The notes below the pieces were generated by a model that saw only the letters and a program-made list of their open reading frames with translations, was not told where the DNA came from and searched no databases. A stretch of DNA of 64,000 nucleotides from CALBZE01 sp036381255. Lineage in GTDB: Bacteria > Gemmatimonadota > Gemmatimonadetes > Longimicrobiales > RSA9. The stretch lies in contig DASVDG010000042.1 of assembly GCA_036381255.1 (NCBI GenBank), positions 7,261 to 71,260 of the forward strand, read 5' to 3'. This document shows, in pieces, positions 50,452 through 58,842 of this stretch. Position 1 is the first letter of the stretch, and every line of letters starts with the position of its first letter. Made by a program: the position numbers and the translations under genes.

Positions 50452-52083
50452 ATGACGGATCGAACCACCCTACCGGGCTTCCTTGCCGGCGCACTCGTCG
50501 GCGCGCTCGTCACGGCGCCGGCCATCGCCGTGTGCTACCTCGGGCAGCAGCTCGCGGGGCTGCCGTTCGTCCCGTTCGACGTGTTCGACGCCGTCGCACG
50601 CGCGTTGCCGGGCGCGGTCGTGACGTTCGGCATCGACGCGCTGGTGGCGGGGATCCGCGCGCTCGGGCTCGGCGAGGTTTCCGAGGTCGCGAAGGTTGCG
50701 GAGCAGCTCCTGGCGATCGGCGGGATGTTCGTCGCCGGCGTCCTGGCCGGGGCGGCGCTGTTCGGGGTGCTCCGCCGCTGGCGTCCGACGTCCGGTCTCG
50801 CGGCCGGGTTGGCGCTCGGTGTGCTGGTCGGGGTACCGGCCGTGGTGATCGGCGCGGCCGTGAACCGTACGGCGACGGCGGGGCCGATCGCGAGCGCGCT
50901 CTGGGTCCTGCTTCTCTTCCTCGGCTGGGGCGCGGCGCTCGGCTGGGCGTACGACCGTCTCGCCGCGGCCGCGGTCCGCGCCGCGACGGCTCCGACCGCG
51001 GTGGCCGAGCCGATCGACCGCCGCACGTTCGTGATCCGGCTCGGCGGCGCCGCGGCGGTGATCACGGTGGTCGGCGCCGGCGTCGGCGCGTGGCTGGCGA
51101 CGGTGCGCGAGCGGGAGCGAGCGCGGGCGCGGGGGCGGCCCTGGTCGGCGACGCACGCGCTCCCCAACGCCGATGCCGAGGTCCGCCCCGTGCCGGGCAC
51201 TCGCCCGGAGCTCACGCCGGTAGAGGACCATTACCGGATCGACATCAACACCCGTCCGCCCGTCATCGACGAGGGCGAGTGGCGGCTCCGTTTCGGCGGG
51301 CGAGTCGAGCGGCCGACGGAGTGGACGCTGGAGGCGCTGCGCAGCCGCTACGCGCCGCTTCATCAGTTCGTCACGCTCTCGTGCATCTCGAACCCCGTGG
51401 GCGGCGACCTCATCGGGACCCAGCGCTGGACGGGCGTCCCGCTGCGCCGCATCCTCGAGGAGGTCCGGCCGCTGCCCGGCGCGACGCACCTGCGGATCCG
51501 CTCCGCCGACGACTTCCACGAGGTGCTGCCGATCGCCGATGCGATGGCCGACGAGAGGATCCTGCTGACCTACGCCTGGGACGGGCTCCCGCTCCCGGCC
51601 GAGCACGGCTTCCCGCTCCGCCTCTACATCCCCGACCGCTACGGCATGAAGCAGCCGAAGTGGATCGAGACGATCGAGGCGATCGACGGCGACGAGGCCG
51701 GCTACTGGGTCCGCCGCGGGTGGGACGCCGAGGCGCGGATGCACGCGACCTCCGTCATCGACGTCGTCGGCGTCGACATGATGGTCATCCAGGCCGACCG
51801 CGGCACGCGCATCCCGATCGGCGGGATCGCGCACGCCGGCGCGCGCGGCATCTCCCGCGTCGAGGTCCGCGTCGACGGCGGTCCGTGGCAGCCCGCCCGG
51901 CTCCGCGCCCCGCTCTCCGACACGACCTGGGTGCTCTGGGTCTTCGACTGGCCGTTCCAGCCCGGCGCGCACACCTTCACGGTGCGCTGCTTCGAAGGCG
52001 ATGGCACGCCGCAGGAAGCGCGGCGGGCGCCCGTGCGGCCCGCCGGCGCGACGGGACTTCACGGGAAGGACGTCATGGTGTGA
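50452..52083 (+). CDS. Membrane-anchored molybdopterin oxidoreductase, sulfite oxidase family
   Basis: 543 residues. Four membrane helices come first (about 10-30, 87-107, 114-136, 146-166), then a twin-arginine-like segment DRRTFVIRLGGAAAV (arginines at 190-191) opening a fifth helix (193-217). A sulfite-oxidase-type Moco domain follows: HYRIDINTRPPVIDEGEWRLR, the cofactor-binding Cys in VTLSCISNPVGGDLIG near 311, IPDRYGMKQPKWIETIE and a C-terminal immunoglobulin-like dimerisation domain (GISRVEVRVDGGPWQPARL). Because the cofactor is inserted in the cytoplasm, the last helix probably crosses by Tat after Sec inserts the first four. The physiological electron partner is not encoded nearby. 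The stop overlaps the convergent NlpC/P60 gene by 11 bases. Confidence 0.92.
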   Translation: MTDRTTLPGFLAGALVGALVTAPAIAVCYLGQQLAGLPFVPFDVFDAVARALPGAVVTFGIDALVAGIRALGLGEVSEVAKVAEQLLAIGGMFVAGVLAGAALFGVLRRWRPTSGLAAGLALGVLVGVPAVVIGAAVNRTATAGPIASALWVLLLFLGWGAALGWAYDRLAAAAVRAATAPTAVAEPIDRRTFVIRLGGAAAVITVVGAGVGAWLATVRERERARARGRPWSATHALPNADAEVRPVPGTRPELTPVEDHYRIDINTRPPVIDEGEWRLRFGGRVERPTEWTLEALRSRYAPLHQFVTLSCISNPVGGDLIGTQRWTGVPLRRILEEVRPLPGATHLRIRSADDFHEVLPIADAMADERILLTYAWDGLPLPAEHGFPLRLYIPDRYGMKQPKWIETIEAIDGDEAGYWVRRGWDAEARMHATSVIDVVGVDMMVIQADRGTRIPIGGIAHAGARGISRVEVRVDGGPWQPARLRAPLSDTTWVLWVFDWPFQPGAHTFTVRCFEGDGTPQEARRAPVRPAGATGLHGKDVMV

Positions 52084-53137
52084 CCCGGAGCACCCGTCGC
52101 ACCGCGACGAGGTGCTCGCGGTACCACCGCCCCTCGGGCGTCCGGAGGTCGTCGTACCGCACGTGCGTGCCGCGTTTGGGCGAGTGGATGATGCGCCCGT
52201 CGCCGGCGTAGAGCGCGACGTGGTGGATCTCCTTGCCGTCGCTCGCGAAGAACAGGAGGTCGCCGGGCCGGAACGACGCGGCGTCGAGCGGCACCGCGAT
52301 CCCCGCCTTCGCCTGTTCGCGGGTCACCCGCGGGAGCGCGATCCCGACCTTCGCGTACACGTACTGCACGAACCCCGAGCAGTCGAACCCCGTCTCGGGG
52401 CTCTCCCCGCCCCACCGGTATCGGACGCCGAGGTGCCGCTCCGCTTCGGCCAGGACGCGGCGGGCGACGTCCGGCGCGTCCGACCGCTCCGCCCCCCGCC
52501 CGTCGCGGTCCGCGCCCGCGCGCGTCCCGCCCCCCGTCGACGCCCCCACCTCGCGCCCCGACGCCTTCGCGTCCGGCCCCGTCGAGGACCGCTCGGGGCC
52601 GCCCGGCACCGGAGCGGGGACCGCCGGCGCCGGGCCGCCGGTGAACCGGAGCCCGATGCCGCCGCGCACTTCCCAATCGCCGGACCGGTTGCGGCCCTCG
52701 CCGTACAGCGCGAGCCACTGCCCGAGGACCGGCAGCCGAACGCCGGCGCCCCAGCTGACGGATGGGTCCCAGCGCGTGCCGTCGCCGGCGACCGCGTCCT
52801 CGCCACGCACGCCCGCGCCGATGAAGAGGTACGGCTCGGCGTCGAACGGCGCGATCGCCCGCAGGACCGGGTGCGCGTTCAGCGGCTTGAGCTGCAGGTC
52901 CACGTCCGCGCGCCAGAACCGGGGCTCGCCCGAAAGGTCCAGCGCGCCGGCACGCCCCGACACGCGGAGCTGGACCCGGGCGCCGCCGTACGCGAGCGCG
53001 CCGCCGAAGCCGGAGGGCACGGCGGCCGTTGCCGCGGTTTCGACGAACGCGCCCACGTCGATCACCGTCTGCGCGATCGCGGGCGCGGGCCAGAGCAGGA
53101 GACGGGCAGCGGTGAGTACGACGTATCTGCGGAGCAT
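52073..53137 (-). CDS. NlpC/P60 peptidase fused to an N-terminal barrel-like domain
   Basis: 354 residues from the ATG at 53137. After a signal peptide (VLTAARLLLWPAPAIAQ) the first 145 residues alternate amphipathic strands (GARVQLRVSGRAGALDLSGE, AEPYLFIGAGVRGEDAV, GQWLALYGEGRNRSGDWEVR) like a small outer-membrane beta-barrel. A Pro/Gly/Arg linker (about 170-230) leads to the NlpC/P60 cysteine peptidase domain with Cys in TGFDCSGFVQYVYAKVG, His in EIHHVALYAGDG and the third polar residue in RIIHSPK. NlpC/P60 enzymes cut peptidoglycan stem peptides. Joining one to a barrel-like domain is unusual and suggests a cell-wall hydrolase attached to the outer membrane. A weak GAGTGAAG precedes the ATG. 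Confidence 0.85.
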   Translation of the reverse strand: MLRRYVVLTAARLLLWPAPAIAQTVIDVGAFVETAATAAVPSGFGGALAYGGARVQLRVSGRAGALDLSGEPRFWRADVDLQLKPLNAHPVLRAIAPFDAEPYLFIGAGVRGEDAVAGDGTRWDPSVSWGAGVRLPVLGQWLALYGEGRNRSGDWEVRGGIGLRFTGGPAPAVPAPVPGGPERSSTGPDAKASGREVGASTGGGTRAGADRDGRGAERSDAPDVARRVLAEAERHLGVRYRWGGESPETGFDCSGFVQYVYAKVGIALPRVTREQAKAGIAVPLDAASFRPGDLLFFASDGKEIHHVALYAGDGRIIHSPKRGTHVRYDDLRTPEGRWYREHLVAVRRVLRVTP

Positions 53138-53603
53138 CTTCACTCGAGACCGGGTTGGAAGTGGCTGCCGGAGATTCGCCGCGGGCGTCGTCCGCCGCGC
53201 CGCGCCGATCGCGGGACCGGCGCGGAGACGGCGTGCTGGAGCGGCACTCTGATGCCGTGGACGATCGCCGCGGGGTCGAGGCCACACGCTCGCAACGGCC
53301 CGGTGAAGGGCGCCGGTGCGTAAACCGTTCGCGGACAACCGGATCGGGATGCCGGAACGCCCGAGGGGCGGGCTGCGACTCCGCCAGACGGGTGCCGGCG
53401 CCTCCAGCGAAGCCTTACCACGCCGCGGCTCCGCCGTCGCGGGGTCGGCCGCCGCGGTCCCGGCGCGCCGGGCTCCCCGCGCGCCGGGCTTCCCGTCGCC
53501 GGCGTCGGGATCCCGGGCCGACCGCCGGCGGTATCAGTCGAACCGGCTCCGGCACCGCGTCCATCGCATCGGCCGGCCGTCCCCGGGTTCCCATAGGCGA
53601 GGC
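53138..53603. other. Divergent intergenic region, NlpC/P60 / AraC regulator
   Basis: 466 bases upstream of both genes. A short tandem repeat of GCGCCGGGCT sits near 53480. No promoter boxes are clear, and open frames here read like antisense or low-complexity sequence, so I see no gene. Confidence 0.5.
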
Positions 53604-54560
53604 ATGAGCGTAACCCGACCGTCCGACCCGTCCACGGGCCAGCGACTCTTCGTCGATCCAGGATTCGACGGCGAACCGTCGTCGGACGGCGTGCCGGCCG
53701 TCGGCGGGTATCGCAGCTTCACCCCCCGCCCATCGCTCCGTGCGTTCGTGGAGCGGATCACCGTGGGCGCGGAGGCGATGGGCATCGAGGAGATCGTCGT
53801 CCCGGACGGCGGCGTGCACCTGGTCTTCCACATCGGCACGCGCCCCATGCTGGGCGACGGGACGACATCGCCCGCCGCGGCCGTCATCGGCGCCGCGAGC
53901 ACGGCGGCGCGGATCCGCTTCTCCGGCACGCTGGCCGGCGTCTCGGTCCGGCTGCGCCCGGGCGGCGTTCTGGCCGCGCTCGGCGTCCCCGCGGGCCGGC
54001 TCTTCGGGCGGGCCACCGCACTCGAGGACGTTTGGGGCGCGCGTGCGGAAGAGACGTTGCAGCGCCTGGCCGGGACCTCCGACCCGGCGGCGCGCGCCGC
54101 CATTGTCGAGGACGCCCTGTCGGAATTCGTGACGCGCCGCGGGCTCGCGCCGGATCCGAGAGCGGCGCGCGCCGCCCGGATGATCGCCGCGACGGCCGGG
54201 CGCGGACGGATCGCCGACATCGCCGCCGCCGTCGGCGTCGGCGAGCGGCGCCTCGAGCAGCTCTTCGACCACCACGTCGGCATCGCGCCCAAGGTCCTGG
54301 CCCGCATCGCACGCTTTCAGGCCAGCGTGCGGCTGCTCGCCGATCGCCCCGCCCCCGACTGGTCCCGCATCGCCCACGCGTGCGGCTTCGCGGACCAGTC
54401 CCATCTCATCGGCGAGTACCGGCGGATCGCCGGAATGACGCCCACCGAATTCCTCCGGCGATTCCGGATTTCGGATTCCTACAAGACGCGCGGAGCCGCG
54501 GACGCCATCCTGGCGGACGCGAGTGCGGGATCCGGCTACGGCGGCGGACGGGCCGACTGA
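53604..54560 (+). CDS. AraC-family transcriptional regulator
   Basis: 318 residues. The N-terminal sensor domain contains YRSFTPRPSLRAFVERITVGAEA and EEIVVPDGGVHLVFHIGTRP, the pattern of the DUF6597-type domain often fused to AraC regulators. The C-terminal DNA-binding region has two helix-turn-helix units: RIADIAAAVGVGERRLEQLFDHHVGIAPKVLARIARFQ and WSRIAHACGFADQSHLIGEYRRIAGMTPTEFLRRF, with the conserved family ending. The next gene on the same strand encodes an SDR oxidoreductase 176 bases on and may be its target. The ribosome site AGGCGAGG is moderate. Confidence 0.93.
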   Translation: MSVTRPSDPSTGQRLFVDPGFDGEPSSDGVPAVGGYRSFTPRPSLRAFVERITVGAEAMGIEEIVVPDGGVHLVFHIGTRPMLGDGTTSPAAAVIGAASTAARIRFSGTLAGVSVRLRPGGVLAALGVPAGRLFGRATALEDVWGARAEETLQRLAGTSDPAARAAIVEDALSEFVTRRGLAPDPRAARAARMIAATAGRGRIADIAAAVGVGERRLEQLFDHHVGIAPKVLARIARFQASVRLLADRPAPDWSRIAHACGFADQSHLIGEYRRIAGMTPTEFLRRFRISDSYKTRGAADAILADASAGSGYGGGRAD

Positions 54561-54736
54561 GCGCGACCGTCCGCGCCGGCGAGAGCGCCGGCGGAGGCCG
54601 GCGCGCCCGCCAGCGCATGCCGGCGCCCCCGGCGAAGCCCGGGACGCGCACCGTCGACGCCCGCCGCCGGCGCCGCGTGCCTCCGATTGCGCGCCGCGGC
54701 GAACACCATGGAACGGAACGAGCGGATGAGAGCCCG

Positions 54737-55645
54737 ATGAGCCGAGAAACCCCTGTCCGACCCCTCGCGGGCCGCATCGCCGTCGTCACCGGCGCGAGCC
54801 GTGGCGCCGGGCGCGGCATCGCCCTCGAGCTCGGCGCCGCCGGCGCCACGGTCTACGTCACAGGCAGGAGCACCCGCGCGGCCCCCGCGCCGACGTACGC
54901 GGGGATCCTCCGCATGGCGAACCTCGAAACGCCCCCCGGCACGATCGAGGACACGGCGGACGCCGTCTCCCGGGCCGGCGGCACCGGGATCCCCGTGCGC
55001 TGCGACCACGCCGTCGCCGACGACGTGGAAGCCCTTTTCGCCCGCGTGGAGGCCGAACACGGACGGCTCGACCTCCTCGTGAACAACGCCTGGGGCGGGC
55101 ACGAGGCGTTCACCGAAGCGTCGCTCGGCGCACCCTTCTGGGAGCAGCCGCTCGACCAGTGGGAGTCGATGTTCGACCGCGGCGTCCGCAACCACCTCCT
55201 CGCCGCCCGCTTCGCAGCGCCGCGCTTCATGCGGCAGCGGCGCGGTCTGATCGTCACCACCACGTTCTGGGACGACGACCGCTACCTGGCCGGGAACCTG
55301 TTCTACGACCTCGCGAAGTCCGCCATGAACCGCCTCGCCTTCGGGCTCGCCGAGGAGCTCCGCCCGCACGGCGTCGCCTCCGTCGCGGTCTCGCCCGGCT
55401 GGATGCGGACCGAGTGGGTGCTGGCCTGCAGGCACGCCGATGAAGAGGATTGGCACACGCGACCCGAGCTCGCGCGGACCGAGTCGCCGCGGTACGTCGG
55501 CCGCGCCGTCGTGGCGCTCGCGGCGGATCCGGACGTCATGGTGAAGTCGGGGCGCGTCCTGCGCGTGGCCGACCTCGCGCGGGAGTACGGGTTCACGGAC
55601 GTCGACGGACGGGTCGTGCCCGCGTTCCGGATCGCCGAGGCGTGA
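54737..55645 (+). CDS. Short-chain dehydrogenase/reductase (SDR)
   Basis: 302 residues. NAD(P)-binding motif TGASRGAGRGIALELGAAGATVYVTGRS (TGxxxGxG) near residue 20, structural NNAWGG near 115, and the catalytic YxxxK in LFYDLAKSAMNRLAF near 196. The segment VSPGWMRTEWVLACRHADEEDW and the C-terminal ADPDVMVKSGRVLRVADLAREYGFTDVDG match a conserved uncharacterised SDR group. The usual catalytic Ser lies in a TTTTFW-type strand where Ser is not obvious, so the activity may differ from classical SDRs. The ATG at 54737 is preceded by a modest GAGAG. It lies downstream of an AraC regulator on the same strand. Confidence 0.92.
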   Translation: MSRETPVRPLAGRIAVVTGASRGAGRGIALELGAAGATVYVTGRSTRAAPAPTYAGILRMANLETPPGTIEDTADAVSRAGGTGIPVRCDHAVADDVEALFARVEAEHGRLDLLVNNAWGGHEAFTEASLGAPFWEQPLDQWESMFDRGVRNHLLAARFAAPRFMRQRRGLIVTTTFWDDDRYLAGNLFYDLAKSAMNRLAFGLAEELRPHGVASVAVSPGWMRTEWVLACRHADEEDWHTRPELARTESPRYVGRAVVALAADPDVMVKSGRVLRVADLAREYGFTDVDGRVVPAFRIAEA

Positions 55646-55658
55646 GCCCTCGGCGGGA

Positions 55659-55726
55659 GCGTGCGCCCGGCGCACGCCGCACGGGTCGCCCGGCGCGGCC
55701 ACCGGCGGATGCGCCATGGCCGCGCC
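55659..55726. terminator. Pair of hairpins between convergent genes
   Basis: First hairpin 55659-55677 with 8-bp arms (GCGTGCGC/GCGCACGC, 3-base loop); second 55692-55726 with 9-bp arms (GGCGCGGCC/GGCCGCGCC, 17-base loop). They lie in the 114-base gap between the SDR stop and the end of the ADOP permease gene. Confidence 0.5.
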
Positions 55727-55759
55727 CCGATGACCGGGGGCGCCTCCGCGCCGCGCGCC

Positions 55760-58186
55760 TCACTCCGCCCGGATCGCCTCGAGCGGATCGATCCGCGCCG
55801 CCCGGAGCGCGGGGACCATGGCCGCGCCCAGGCCGACGGCCGTCATGACGAGCACGACGGCGGCGAGCGTCGCCGGGTCGCCGGGCGCCACGCCGACGAG
55901 CAGCCCTTCGAGCAGCCGCGCGACGGCGATGGAGCCGAGCAGCCCGAGCACCGTCCCGGCGATCAGCAGCACCGCGCCGTCCCACAGCACCATCCCGAGC
56001 ACCCGCTTCGGGCCGGCGCCGAGGCTCATCCGGATCCCGATCTCGGCCGTGCGCTCGCCGATGAAGAACGACAGCATGCCGGCGAGCCCGACCGCCGCGA
56101 TCGTCAGCGCGAGTACCCCGAGCATCCCGACGAGGAGCGCGTTCAGCCGCTCCGCGGCGACGGCCTCGTCCCGGATCTGCTCCAGCGTCGCCACGTGCAG
56201 CACCGGCTGCTCCGGCGCGATCTCGTTGATGATCCGCTGCACGCGCGGCGCGAGCGTGTGCGCCGCGTCCGCACGGATCACGAACGCACCGGGGAAGTAG
56301 CCGAGGTCGTTCTGCGTCATCGGCTGGTACATCACGAGCGGTGGCGGCTGGTCCGGCCCGTCGTCACGGGTGTTGCCGACGACACCGACGACCGTGCGCC
56401 ACTCGCCCGTCATCCCGAGCGCCTGCAACACCTCGCCCGTCCACGCGACGCGTCGCCCGATCGGGTCGTCGGTCCCGAACAGGCGCTCCGCGAGCGCCTG
56501 GTTCAGGATGGCGACGGGCGCGCTCTCCGCCCGGTCCGTCGCGGCGAAGTCCCGCCCCGCGAGCACCTCGATCCCCGCGGCCGCGAAGAACCCCGGCGTC
56601 GCCGTCCGGTACTCGGCGACGGGGATCGGCGTGCCCGGCTCCGGCGGCCGCCCCTCCGCCCGGATCTCCAGCTTGATCTGCTTGCTGCGCAGCGGGACGC
56701 TGAGCCCGACGCCGACCTCGCGCACGCCCGGCAGCCCGGCGATGCGACGTCGCATCTCCTCCTGAAGCGTCACGGCCTCCGCGGCCGACAACCCCTCCTG
56801 GCTCGCGGGCGCTTCCAGCGTCAGCGTGTCCTCGACGTCGACGCCGGGATCGACCGCGCCCAGCGTCAGCAGCGTGCGGCCGAGCAGCCCCGCCGCCGTG
56901 AGCACCGTGACGCTGGCCGCGACCTGCGCGACGATCAGCCCGCGCTGGAGCCGCCGCCGCCCGCCGGTCGCGCGGGACCCCGATCGCATGAGCGCCGCGC
57001 CGGCCAACTCCTGCGAACGCAGCCCCGGCGTGAACGCGAACGCCAGTGCGGCCGCGCTCGCGACCGCCGCCGCGAACAGCAGTACGCCGCCGTCCATCTG
57101 GATCTCGCTCGCCCGTGTCGTGAACCGCGCCGCGAAGGCGACCAGCAGGTCCAGCCCCACGTACGCCAGGGCCAACCCCGACGCGGCGCCCGCGGCGGCG
57201 AGGATGCCGGTCTCCGCGAGGAGCGTGCGGCGGAGTCGCGCGCGGTCGGCGCCCAGCGCCCACCGCACCGCGAACTCACGGTCCCGCCGGATCGTGCGCG
57301 TCAGCACCAGATTCGCCGCGTTCGCGCACGTCGTCAGCAGCAGCAGCCCCGCGGCCGCCATCAGCAGGTACAGCGTCAGCTTCGCGTTCGAAACCAGCGC
57401 CTCGCGGAGCGGCGTCACCGTCACCGCGTAGCCCGCCGCCGGATCGTAGTTCTGCGGATGGTCCCGGTACATCCGCGCCGTGACGGCCGCGACCTCCGCC
57501 TGCGCCTGCTCCACCGTCGCGCCCGGCGCGAGCCGCGCGAAGACGTCCGTCATCCGGTGCGACCGCCCGTGCACCATCGTCGCATCCAGGTGGTGCGGGC
57601 TGGTCACGATGTTCACGAACACGTCCGTCTCGCCCGGGAACGGCGGCGCCGGCTCCATCACCCCCACGATCGTCGCCGACCGGCCGTTGATCCGAACGAC
57701 CTTCCCCACGACGCCGGGGTCGCCGCCGAACGCCCGCCGCCAGTATGCGTAAGTCAGCACCATCACCGGCTCCGCGGCCGGCCCGTCGTCCATGGGACCG
57801 ATCGCCCGCCCGACGACGGGGTGCAGCCCCAGCACGTCGAAGTAGTTGCCGCTCACGATCCCCGCCTGAACCTCCGTCGGCCGCCCCGCGCCCAGCATCG
57901 TGAACGGCATCGCCGAGAACTCCGCGACCCCGTCGAACGACTCGACCGCCTCGCGGAGATCGATGATCTCCGGCACCGAAAAGTTGACGTCCTGGAGCCC
58001 CGCCCGCGCCGCCGATTGCCGCAGGTACACGATCGCGTCCCCACCGTCGTGCGGCAGCGGCCGCAACAGCACGCCGCGGAACACGCTGAACATCGCCGTC
58101 GTCGCGCCGATCCCGAGCGCGAGCGTGAGAACCATCAGGAACGAGAACCCTGGCGCCTTCCACAGCGACCGAATCGCACGCCGCAT
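55760..58186 (-). CDS. ADOP-family ABC transporter permease (MacB/FtsX type)
   Basis: 808 residues from the ATG at 58186 (GGGGAGG upstream). It contains two copies of the MacB periplasmic core plus FtsX permease unit. First: AIRSLWKAPGFSFLMVLTLALGIGATTAMFS, then periplasmic VSGNYFDVLGLHPVVGRAI and VKVVRINGRSATIVGVM-like text, and a membrane bundle near 285-430. Second: LQRGLIVAQVAASVTVLTAAGLLGRTL, ATPGFFAAAGIEVLAGRDF, and a final bundle ending GLGAAMVPALRAARIDPLEAIRAE. ADOP proteins are abundant in Acidobacteriota and Gemmatimonadota and usually lack an adjacent ATPase, as here. The substrate is unknown; export of peptides or drugs has been proposed for relatives. Confidence 0.93.
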   Translation of the reverse strand: MRRAIRSLWKAPGFSFLMVLTLALGIGATTAMFSVFRGVLLRPLPHDGGDAIVYLRQSAARAGLQDVNFSVPEIIDLREAVESFDGVAEFSAMPFTMLGAGRPTEVQAGIVSGNYFDVLGLHPVVGRAIGPMDDGPAAEPVMVLTYAYWRRAFGGDPGVVGKVVRINGRSATIVGVMEPAPPFPGETDVFVNIVTSPHHLDATMVHGRSHRMTDVFARLAPGATVEQAQAEVAAVTARMYRDHPQNYDPAAGYAVTVTPLREALVSNAKLTLYLLMAAAGLLLLTTCANAANLVLTRTIRRDREFAVRWALGADRARLRRTLLAETGILAAAGAASGLALAYVGLDLLVAFAARFTTRASEIQMDGGVLLFAAAVASAAALAFAFTPGLRSQELAGAALMRSGSRATGGRRRLQRGLIVAQVAASVTVLTAAGLLGRTLLTLGAVDPGVDVEDTLTLEAPASQEGLSAAEAVTLQEEMRRRIAGLPGVREVGVGLSVPLRSKQIKLEIRAEGRPPEPGTPIPVAEYRTATPGFFAAAGIEVLAGRDFAATDRAESAPVAILNQALAERLFGTDDPIGRRVAWTGEVLQALGMTGEWRTVVGVVGNTRDDGPDQPPPLVMYQPMTQNDLGYFPGAFVIRADAAHTLAPRVQRIINEIAPEQPVLHVATLEQIRDEAVAAERLNALLVGMLGVLALTIAAVGLAGMLSFFIGERTAEIGIRMSLGAGPKRVLGMVLWDGAVLLIAGTVLGLLGSIAVARLLEGLLVGVAPGDPATLAAVVLVMTAVGLGAAMVPALRAARIDPLEAIRAE

Positions 58187-58842
58187 TGCAGCCTCCCCAT
58201 GCATCCGAGGGTGACCGGCCACGACGCCTCGTGCGGCGCCGCCGGCCGAGATGGTACGGGCGGAGAGATCCCGCCGCTACGGTAGCGTCGAACGAAGGAG
58301 AACGGAATCGACATCACCGCAGCGGTGCAGCAGGACCTCGCCACCATGGGTTCAACTCACGCATCCGATCATCGGAACGTGGCATGTCCCCTACATTGGT
58401 CACCACGCTGCGGATACCCCCCATTTGCTGGCACCTCAGTAACAAGAGCAGGGGGTTTGACGGGATGGGTCGACCGGTGCGTCGGAAGCAATGTGCCCGA
58501 CAACCTGTCGGACGCCGGCCGTGATGATTCGCTGGTCCAGCGATTCTGCGGCAGGCCCGTTGATTTGAAGTGCCCGCGTATCATTTTCCAACCGTCACTG
58601 GAGTGCCGGGTTGAGTCAGGTCTCCGCCCGCCGACACGCACAACGATGACGGGGAGGCAGTGCCAATGCCTGGCACTGCCTCCCCGTCATCACCCTCGCC
58701 ATCTCGTTGCGGCAACGCAGCTTCCAAGAAATTACGAGACAGCGTGCAACGAATTACGACAGCAAGTGCTTAGAATCTCCGGAACACCGTGCAAACCCAC
58801 AGGCATGGACTCCCGTCCGGCGGAGAGCCCGGGGACCGCCCC
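58187..58842. other. 656-base gene-free stretch with lower GC content
   Basis: The longest gene-free stretch of the window. It includes a CGCTAC-G-GTAGCG palindrome (58275-58287), TCCGAT-C-ATCGGA (58364-58376), the 21-bp inverted repeat listed separately (58645-58691) and two AATTACGA repeats 22 bases apart (58730 and 58752). Open frames across it lack coding bias and start signals. The composition is less GC-rich than the rest, suggesting relic mobile or transferred DNA. Confidence 0.5.
58645..58691. repeat. Perfect 21-bp inverted repeat
   Basis: Arms of 21 bases, beginning GATGACGGGGAGGC, flank the 5-base loop ATGCC. It lies about 150 bases beyond the pilC stop and could terminate the pilus operon, but the length of the stem and the odd surroundings also fit a small dispersed palindromic element. 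Confidence 0.6.

Noticed and set aside
58457..58486. TTGACG as a possible promoter on the plus strand
   Set aside because: No acceptable -10 box at 16-18 bases and no gene downstream on that strand.
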